The notes beneath the pieces were generated by a model. That model saw only the letters and a list, made by a program, of their open reading frames with translations, had not been told where the DNA came from and made no database searches. This document shows, piece after piece, positions 58,989 to 63,643 of a stretch of 63,643 nt of DNA. This DNA comes from Thermoactinomyces intermedius (GTDB taxonomy: Bacteria > Bacillota > Bacilli > Thermoactinomycetales > Thermoactinomycetaceae), in assembly GCF_016055025.1 (NCBI RefSeq), contig NZ_JAECVW010000011.1, one strand, 5' to 3'. The first letter of the stretch is position 1; the number at the start of each line of letters is the position of its first letter. A program made the position numbers and the translations under genes.

Positions 58989-59842
58989 TGAAAGCCGTTT
59001 TAGAGGTAAATAACTTAAAAAAAGAGTTAGGTAGTTTCAGCTTAGAACAATTAACTTTTTCACTAAAGGAAGGCTGCATAACAGGATTTATCGGTGTAAA
59101 TGGTTCTGGGAAAACAACAACAATTAAAACCATTCTTGGACTTTATCCAAAAGATGACGGTAGCATTAAATTTTTTGGCAAAGAGATAGAAAAAAATGAA
59201 TACGAAATAAAAAATCGCATTGGTGTAGTTTTAGACGAAGGCTATTTTTATGAAGAGATGACATTGAAAGAAATGAAGAGTATTATTGCCCCGGCATATA
59301 CGAATTGGGATGAATCTGTTTTCTTAAACTACATAAATCGTTTCAATTTAAAATTAGACCAGAAAATTGCCACTTTATCGAAAGGTATGCGTATGAAATT
59401 TGCTATTACTTTAGCTCTATCTCACCATGCGGATTTATTAATAATGGATGAACCAACAAGTGGGCTTGATCCATTAATTCGTAATGAGTTAATGGAAATA
59501 CTTTTAGATTTCATGGAGGAAGAGGGGAAAAGTGTTTTCTTTTCTACTCATATTACATCTGATTTAGAGAAAGTAGCAGATATGCTTATTCTAATCGACA
59601 ATGGCGAAATCGTATTCAATGAAAGTAAAGACGAACTATTAGAAAGACACGCTTTGATAAAAGGTGATAATAGTTTAATAAATGAACACTCGACTAAATT
59701 ATTTTTAAGATTACGTCAAACACCATTTGGATTCCAAGGAATTACTAATAAAGTAGACCAAGTTTGTGAGCAAATGAAAGATATTATTATAGAAAGACCC
59801 ACCATTGAAGATGTAATGTTGGCTTATGTAAAGGAGGGATAA
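58988..59842 (+). CDS. ABC transporter ATP-binding protein
   Basis: 284 residues. Walker A GVNGSGKTTTIK, signature LSKGMRMKFAITLAL (weak form), Walker B LLIMDEPTSGLD, then the H-loop in FFSTHITSDLE. It matches exporters such as YtrB, BcrA and the PmtA subunit that exports amphipathic peptides. ATG 58985 or 58988, overlapping the GntR stop. Works with the permease that follows. Confidence 0.92.
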   Translation: MKAVLEVNNLKKELGSFSLEQLTFSLKEGCITGFIGVNGSGKTTTIKTILGLYPKDDGSIKFFGKEIEKNEYEIKNRIGVVLDEGYFYEEMTLKEMKSIIAPAYTNWDESVFLNYINRFNLKLDQKIATLSKGMRMKFAITLALSHHADLLIMDEPTSGLDPLIRNELMEILLDFMEEEGKSVFFSTHITSDLEKVADMLILIDNGEIVFNESKDELLERHALIKGDNSLINEHSTKLFLRLRQTPFGFQGITNKVDQVCEQMKDIIIERPTIEDVMLAYVKEG

Positions 59843-59844
59843 AA

Positions 59845-60492
59845 TTGTTACTTCATCTCGTTAAAAAAGATTTAATTTTGGCAAAAAAGTATCTATTGGT
59901 TATGCTTATTTTTGCAATTGTAGCACCTATATTTATCAATTCAAAATTAGGATTAAGTAACGGCAGCTTTATAAGTTTTCTTATTACTGTTTTATTTGTG
60001 GAATATATTTTGTTTAATATGATTTCGCTTCAAGAAGATAAATATAAAGGATCAGCTCTCCTTTGTATAACTCCACATACTCGAAATGGTGTTATTAAAG
60101 CAAAATACGTATTTATTCTCGTGATTTTTATTGCGTGCTTTCTTTTATATAATCTTGCTGCAGCGATTGGTGCATCATATGGATTAACACGGTTAAGTAT
60201 TTATAGTGTAGGAGTAGCTCTTCTTATTATTTCTGTTTTTTTCAGTATATTAATTCCTGTTCAAACCAAATTTGGGTATGAAAAAACAAAATATATTTTT
60301 TTCATTATGATCTTTTTAACTCCGTTTACGCTGCCAACTATTATTGAATGGTATCAAAATAATAATATTTTCAATATTGACTTACCAATACCCCAATCTA
60401 TAAAGGTTTGGATACCTTTTGTTATAGCCGTTTTGATGGCATCGATTTCAATGCTCATATCAATCCGAATCTTTTCAAAGAAAAACTTATAA
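59845..60492 (+). CDS. ABC-2-type permease
   Basis: 215 residues, six hydrophobic helices (YLLVMLIFAIVAPIFINSKL to VIAVLMASISMLISIRIF), of the ABC2_membrane_5 kind found with YtrA-regulated transporters. TTG 59845 comes two bases after the ATPase stop, preceded by AAGGAGGG. The pair may export a lantibiotic- or modulin-like peptide. Confidence 0.85.
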   Translation: MLLHLVKKDLILAKKYLLVMLIFAIVAPIFINSKLGLSNGSFISFLITVLFVEYILFNMISLQEDKYKGSALLCITPHTRNGVIKAKYVFILVIFIACFLLYNLAAAIGASYGLTRLSIYSVGVALLIISVFFSILIPVQTKFGYEKTKYIFFIMIFLTPFTLPTIIEWYQNNNIFNIDLPIPQSIKVWIPFVIAVLMASISMLISIRIFSKKNL

Positions 60493-60499
60493 TCATACT

Positions 60500-60533
60500 C
60501 GTGGTGCTAGTTGAGTCTTAACGCTCAACTAGC
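60500..60533 (+). repeat. 34-bp direct repeat, left copy
   Basis: CGTGGTGCTAGTTGAG, TCTTAACG, CTCAACTAGC. It is identical to 63068-63101. This copy forms a 10-bp hairpin and may terminate the ABC operon; it lacks the outer arm present at the right copy. Confidence 0.8.
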
Positions 60534-60643
60534 CAAATTACCCGTAATCATAAACAGTTTCTGCTTCAGTCGCCGATTCAACTCCACGAGGACATGGATC
60601 ATGTTATTTGAACCCATAGTGAACAAAAAAGATTCATTTTCAA

Positions 60644-60775
60644 TCAACTAAATCGTACCAAGGAACGCAATCCGGCGGCTTTGAAACGGCTAGCCAATGG
60701 AGATCCGACAATACTACGCATGTAAAACGCATTGTCTCCAAAATACCTGTCAATGATTTGCAATGAATCCATCAT
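60644..60775 (-). CDS. Possible small protein after the recombinase gene
   Basis: 43 residues (MDSLQIIDRYFGDNAFYMRS to FKAAGLRSLVRFS) with AAGGGAGG before the tandem ATG at 60775/60772. It is 38 bases downstream of the recombinase gene on the same strand. Unknown; it may be a truncated gene. Confidence 0.45.
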   Translation of the reverse strand: MMDSLQIIDRYFGDNAFYMRSIVGSPLASRFKAAGLRSLVRFS

Positions 60776-60813
60776 CGATCGGTTTCCTCCCTTATGGAAT
60801 GAAATGATTCAGA

Positions 60814-61737
60814 TTAAAACTTCGGCAACGCCTCTACAGCATCCGCCAAATCACTATAGCTGTCTTTTAAGTATCGGGACGTTGTGGCGATATTACTGTG
60901 GCCGGCAAGCCGCCGCACTTTCTCAATGTCGTTGTTCGTCGCCTTTAACATCCACTTACAAAACGTATGCCGGAACATATGGGGCGTCAGTTTTTTATTC
61001 GGCAGGCTGTAGCTTTCAATCATTCGCTGAATGCCCCTTACGGAAAACTTCGGTGAGCGCTGGCTGTAAAAGACATATGGCGATTCGGCCACATGCGGTT
61101 TCTTTTTCGCCATTTCCGCGCGAAATTGCAACCAATCCTCGAGTTCCGCCAGTAAGATATTCGAGATCGGCACTGTTCTTACCTTCATCCCTTTTCCCAC
61201 GATTCGAATTCGTTTCATCTCTAAATCTAAGTCCGTTAATTTTAAATTGGATAACTCTTCCACTCGCAATCCCGCATAGGTAAGCAAATACACCACCGCA
61301 CGGTCCCGGCGATATTTCTCCTCGGGATCAACTCCCCGGCTTTGCACCGGTTTTTTCCGCATCCGATGCAATAAGTCCTCGAATTCTTCTTCCGTTAGCC
61401 ACATAATTTTTTCGTTATCTTCATCGGCCGATTTTAAATCCTGGATATCTTTCATTGGGTTCTGTTCGAGCTTGTAATGTTCGACCGCCCACGCATAAAA
61501 GCTCCGCAGCGAATTGAGCCGGCGATTGATCGTGGAAATGGCCAACGGTTTCCCTTCCGCCGGATTCAACATTTGCTGGATCCATTTGCGAATATCGGCC
61601 GTCGTGACGTAATCACCTGGACGAATATGTAAATCGTTGAAGAAGATATTCAAGTCATTCGTGTAGGAGATGATCGTGTTCGGGGAAGCTCCCTTTTCTT
61701 GAAGATAAGTGACATACTCGTTGAGCATCTTTTTCAC
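60814..61737 (-). CDS. Tyrosine recombinase (XerC/XerD-like integrase)
   Basis: 307 residues. An N-terminal SAM-like core-binding domain (EYVTYLQEKGASPNTIISYT) precedes the catalytic domain, with Arg in YAGLRVEELSNL, HMFRHTF (His-x-x-Arg), AGHSN and the nucleophile tyrosine in TSRYLKDS. Size fits Xer-type or integron-like integrases. GTG 61737 or ATG 61728. Together with the PaiB-like gene it lies between 34-bp direct repeats, so it may have inserted the segment. Confidence 0.9.
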   Translation of the reverse strand: MKKMLNEYVTYLQEKGASPNTIISYTNDLNIFFNDLHIRPGDYVTTADIRKWIQQMLNPAEGKPLAISTINRRLNSLRSFYAWAVEHYKLEQNPMKDIQDLKSADEDNEKIMWLTEEEFEDLLHRMRKKPVQSRGVDPEEKYRRDRAVVYLLTYAGLRVEELSNLKLTDLDLEMKRIRIVGKGMKVRTVPISNILLAELEDWLQFRAEMAKKKPHVAESPYVFYSQRSPKFSVRGIQRMIESYSLPNKKLTPHMFRHTFCKWMLKATNNDIEKVRRLAGHSNIATTSRYLKDSYSDLADAVEALPKF

Positions 61738-62084
61738 CCTTTCACTTATACGACGAGTTTAAAAGGATTCGAAGAGCAAATAATCACTTCGAAAAATAAC
61801 ATTATATGACGAGTATATCATAAAAAAGAATAGATTGTTAGACATATAATGTAAATTATGTGATTAGTTTAATCGCACAAAAAGTAGAATTAAAGATAAA
61901 GTGGGGAAATTATGTGGTAAATAAGAGTAAAAATAATATAAATTTATTTAATTATAAAAATTATTGGTATAATCTATTATGTGACAGGGGTCGTCATAAA
62001 GTGATTTGTCTAAATAGTACCTATTATCGTTCTTTACTTTTTTAATCATTATCCGATTCCATAGTTAGAAAAGGAAGGGAGAAC
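61738..62084. other. AT-rich gap before the PaiB-like gene
   Basis: No convincing gene. Near the recombinase start TATACGACGAGTTT and ATATGACGAGTATAT share GACGAGT and could be recombinase-binding sites. A weak 60-codon plus-strand frame here has no SD and odd composition. Confidence 0.4.
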
Positions 62085-62702
62085 ATGTATATTCCTTCAC
62101 ACTTCCAAATACAAGATGAAGATGTTATTTACGATATTATCGAAAACAATAGTTTTGCTACACTGTTTTCTCAACATAATGGAAATCCATTCGCAACCCA
62201 CCTACCACTAACGTTTGATAAGAATAAAGAATACTTATATGGGCATTTTGCACGTCCTAATCCTCAATGGAATGATATAGAAAATCAGGATGTCTTAGCA
62301 ATTTTTCATGGTCCACATTGCTATATCTCACCATCTTGGTACGAGACAAATATAGCAGTCCCTACATGGAATTATGTAGCTGTTCATGTATACGGAAGAG
62401 TAAAGATTGTAGACAATGAACAAGAATTAATGAATTCCCTGCGTGACATGGTATTGAAATATGAAGAACCAAATAGTTCATACAAATTAGATCAAGTGGA
62501 TTCTAAATATTTAGAGAGTATGACTAAAGGAATTGTAGGATTCAAAATCAAAATTAATAAAATCGAAGGTAAGGCAAAGTTGAGTCAAAACCACTCAGTA
62601 GAACGGCAAAAACTTATTATTCAGCGATTAGAACAAATTACTAATGAAGATAACCAAAAAATTGCTTCTCTGATGAAAGAGAACCTTAGAAAAAAATCTT
62701 AA
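62085..62702 (+). CDS. PaiB-like FMN-binding protein
   Basis: 205 residues of the PaiB family (split-barrel flavin fold): MYIPSHFQIQDEDVIYDII, the core CYISPSWYETNIAVPTWNYV, and VGFKIKINKIEGKAKLSQNH at the end. B. subtilis PaiB represses sporulation and protease genes together with PaiA; no paiA lies here. GGAAGGGAG before ATG 62085. Strongly AT-rich, suggesting transfer with the recombinase. Confidence 0.88.
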   Translation: MYIPSHFQIQDEDVIYDIIENNSFATLFSQHNGNPFATHLPLTFDKNKEYLYGHFARPNPQWNDIENQDVLAIFHGPHCYISPSWYETNIAVPTWNYVAVHVYGRVKIVDNEQELMNSLRDMVLKYEEPNSSYKLDQVDSKYLESMTKGIVGFKIKINKIEGKAKLSQNHSVERQKLIIQRLEQITNEDNQKIASLMKENLRKKS

Positions 62703-62744
62703 GTTTTTATCGTACCTATGAGAAACAAAAAACCGGATCAACAC

Positions 62745-62772
62745 AAAACCCACTGATTTTTCAGCGGGTTTT
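62745..62772 (+). terminator. Terminator after the PaiB-like gene
   Basis: AAAACCC-a-CTGA pairs with TCAG-c-GGGTTTT around TTTT. Confidence 0.7.
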
Positions 62773-62799
62773 ATCATCGGTTCAGCACCTGACGACCAG

Positions 62800-63010
62800 G
62801 CATTTTTTCTTTTTGATCGGGCTTTTTCTCTTCTCCTGCCGATGCAATGAGCAGCTACCTAGAGTTGTTTCGCATGGCTGCGGAATGAGTCCGCTTGCAC
62901 CGTGCTTCATTGAACAGACCGAGCGCCGGTCTTTGCAGGCTTCAGCCAGATTGCCATAGGCAAGGAGGCGGTCAGCCGAAAAGACCGGCGTGGCTTTTTC
63001 TGCAAAAGTA
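62800..63010 (-). other. GC-rich patch, possible mobile-element remnant
   Basis: It is sharply richer in GC than its surroundings. The minus strand is open for about 78 codons (TPVFSADRLLAYGNLAEACK, HGASGLIPQPCETTLGS) without a good start, and the DNA folds into hairpins such as AGACCG/CGGTCT and CGGTC/GACCG. I take it as a fragment of an inserted or structured element; no function is claimed. Confidence 0.35.
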
Positions 63011-63067
63011 ATAGACTATATTTTGGAATTTAGCTATCGATAACATAACAAAACAATATTAATGACC

Positions 63068-63101
63068 CGTGGTGCTAGTTGAGTCTTAACGCTCAACTAG
63101 C
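63068..63101 (+). repeat. 34-bp direct repeat, right copy
   Basis: Identical to 60500-60533. Here the hairpin is complete: CCCGTGGTGCTAGTTGAG pairs perfectly with the arm that ends at 63109. Confidence 0.8.
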
Positions 63102-63175
63102 ACCACGGGTTTAAAATATAAAGTTATGGTAATTTTTTGTTAAAAAGTTATAAATCTACATAGGAGGTATGATAA

Positions 63176-63415
63176 ATGATATTTCAGAGGATAATATTAC
63201 CTTCAATAACATTGCTATTGGTGATCTGTCACATAACTATTCTCTATTTTTGGGTTTTTGATTGGAAAAAACTAGTTGATAATTATGGTTTAACTATTTG
63301 GATTGGTTCAACTTTTTTAGGCATTTTAATCTATTTGACTTACCGAACTTTAAAATCTAAGACGAAAATATTTATAGTTGCCAAGAAGGGTTTCAATCCT
63401 CTAGAAGAGGTGTAA
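63176..63415 (+). CDS. Small membrane protein ending inside a CRISPR repeat
   Basis: 79 residues with two helices (IILPSITLLLVICHITILYF and LTIWIGSTFLGILIYL) and a basic end. TAGGAGG lies before ATG 63176. The last residues, GFNPLEEV and the stop, are read from the CRISPR repeat at 63390-63425, so the natural 3' end has been replaced. No family recognised. Confidence 0.6.
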   Translation: MIFQRIILPSITLLLVICHITILYFWVFDWKKLVDNYGLTIWIGSTFLGILIYLTYRTLKSKTKIFIVAKKGFNPLEEV

Positions 63416-63580
63416 CCATTTTGACGAGCCGAAGGGCGAAGCAGAATCTTCGTAGACTGATGTTTCAATCCTCTAGAAGAGGTGTAACCATTTTGACAAA
63501 AGCAGCGGGGCGACATTCGCAACACTGGCTTGTGAAGGTGAATTGTTTCAATCCTCTAGAAGAGGTGTAACCATTTTGAC
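63390..63580 (-). CRISPR. CRISPR array, 3 repeats of 36 nt, 2 spacers
   Basis: Repeats at 63390-63425, 63462-63497 and 63545-63580 are exact reverse complements of the left-array repeat; spacers are 36 and 47 nt. The leader-distal repeat (63390) is intact and overlaps the small membrane-protein gene. Transcription runs leftward. Confidence 0.96.
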
Positions 63581-63643
63581 TGCATGCGTCTGAAACCCTT
63601 GACACGCTTGAGGTTCAATATCGTTTTTCGAGCACCTTCGTTT
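63581..63643 (-). promoter_or_regulatory. CRISPR leader, right array (partial)
   Basis: Reverse complement matches 151-213 except one base. It is cut by the window end. Confidence 0.8.

Noticed and set aside
61860..62045. 61-codon frame before the PaiB-like gene
   Set aside because: Asn/Lys/Tyr-rich chance frame in AT-rich DNA with no SD.
214..63580. Self-targeting spacers
   Set aside because: I compared spacers by eye with the window and saw no match; a computed search would be needed for the rest of the genome.
1..63643. tRNA or rRNA genes
   Set aside because: No cloverleaf with the usual GGTTCGAATCC-type arm and no rRNA words were seen.

Overview
The window reads as chromosome of a moderately GC-rich Bacillota, most likely a thermophilic Bacillales member of the Thermoactinomycetaceae type. 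This is an inference from gene content: asnS-dnaD, a murQ-murR-murP cassette, copZA, gbsRAB, a CtaG/cytochrome c pair, a secreted actinomycete-type lipase, and near-consensus Bacillus promoters and Shine-Dalgarno (SD) sites. No rRNA or tRNA gene was recognised.

Both ends carry CRISPR arrays with the same 36-nt repeat and nearly identical leaders, in inverted orientation. The left array (214-619, + strand) has 6 repeats and 5 spacers; the right one (63390-63580, - strand) has 3 repeats and 2 spacers. Both leaders lie at the outer edges, so both arrays are transcribed inward. No intact cas gene lies between them.

About 1.3-45.8 kb is mostly ordinary chromosome. It holds DinB with a YafY-type regulator; asnS-dnaD; MurNAc recycling (murQ, murR, murP); a DUF421 protein; an NADH-type alcohol dehydrogenase; brnQ; a MurF-like ligase; a drug exporter with one in-frame stop; a GH18 lipoprotein; copper export (copZA behind a CsoR-like promoter); a PaaG-like isomerase; a three-gene leftward operon (aldolase-like, SDR, lipid kinase); an FAH-domain enzyme; a lipase; choline-to-glycine-betaine genes (gbsR, gbsA, gbsB); deoD; an NfrA-type nitroreductase; a CPBP protease; a PhoU-like protein; feoA with feoB split in two; ctaG and a c551-type cytochrome; glycosyltransferases; a rhodanese; fabI; an SDR; and a methyltransferase. 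Decayed material already appears here: a nitroreductase relic and a one-spacer relic of a different, 30-nt-repeat CRISPR array (33966-34061).

From about 45.9 kb composition drifts to AT-rich and the region becomes a gene graveyard. It holds a LysR gene without its DNA-binding domain, relics of toxin/immunity-like small genes (one also at the left end), a RibD-type reductase under an unusual XRE-UTRA regulator, a cluster of small membrane proteins around a HerA/FtsK/VirD4-like ATPase (50.5-54.3 kb), a secreted HNH nuclease with a small downstream partner, and, most strikingly, a frameshifted N-terminal fragment of Cas12b joined to the C-terminal end of Cas1 (56.2-57.0 kb), a type V-B relic. 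After that come an Imm6-like orphan, an iteron-like site, a GntR-ABC transporter operon, and a tyrosine recombinase plus PaiB-like gene bracketed by 34-bp direct repeats. A small membrane-protein gene at the right end takes its last codons and stop from a CRISPR repeat.

Overall the window is a stable metabolic segment joined to an accessory island that has gained and lost several defence, mobility and toxin modules.
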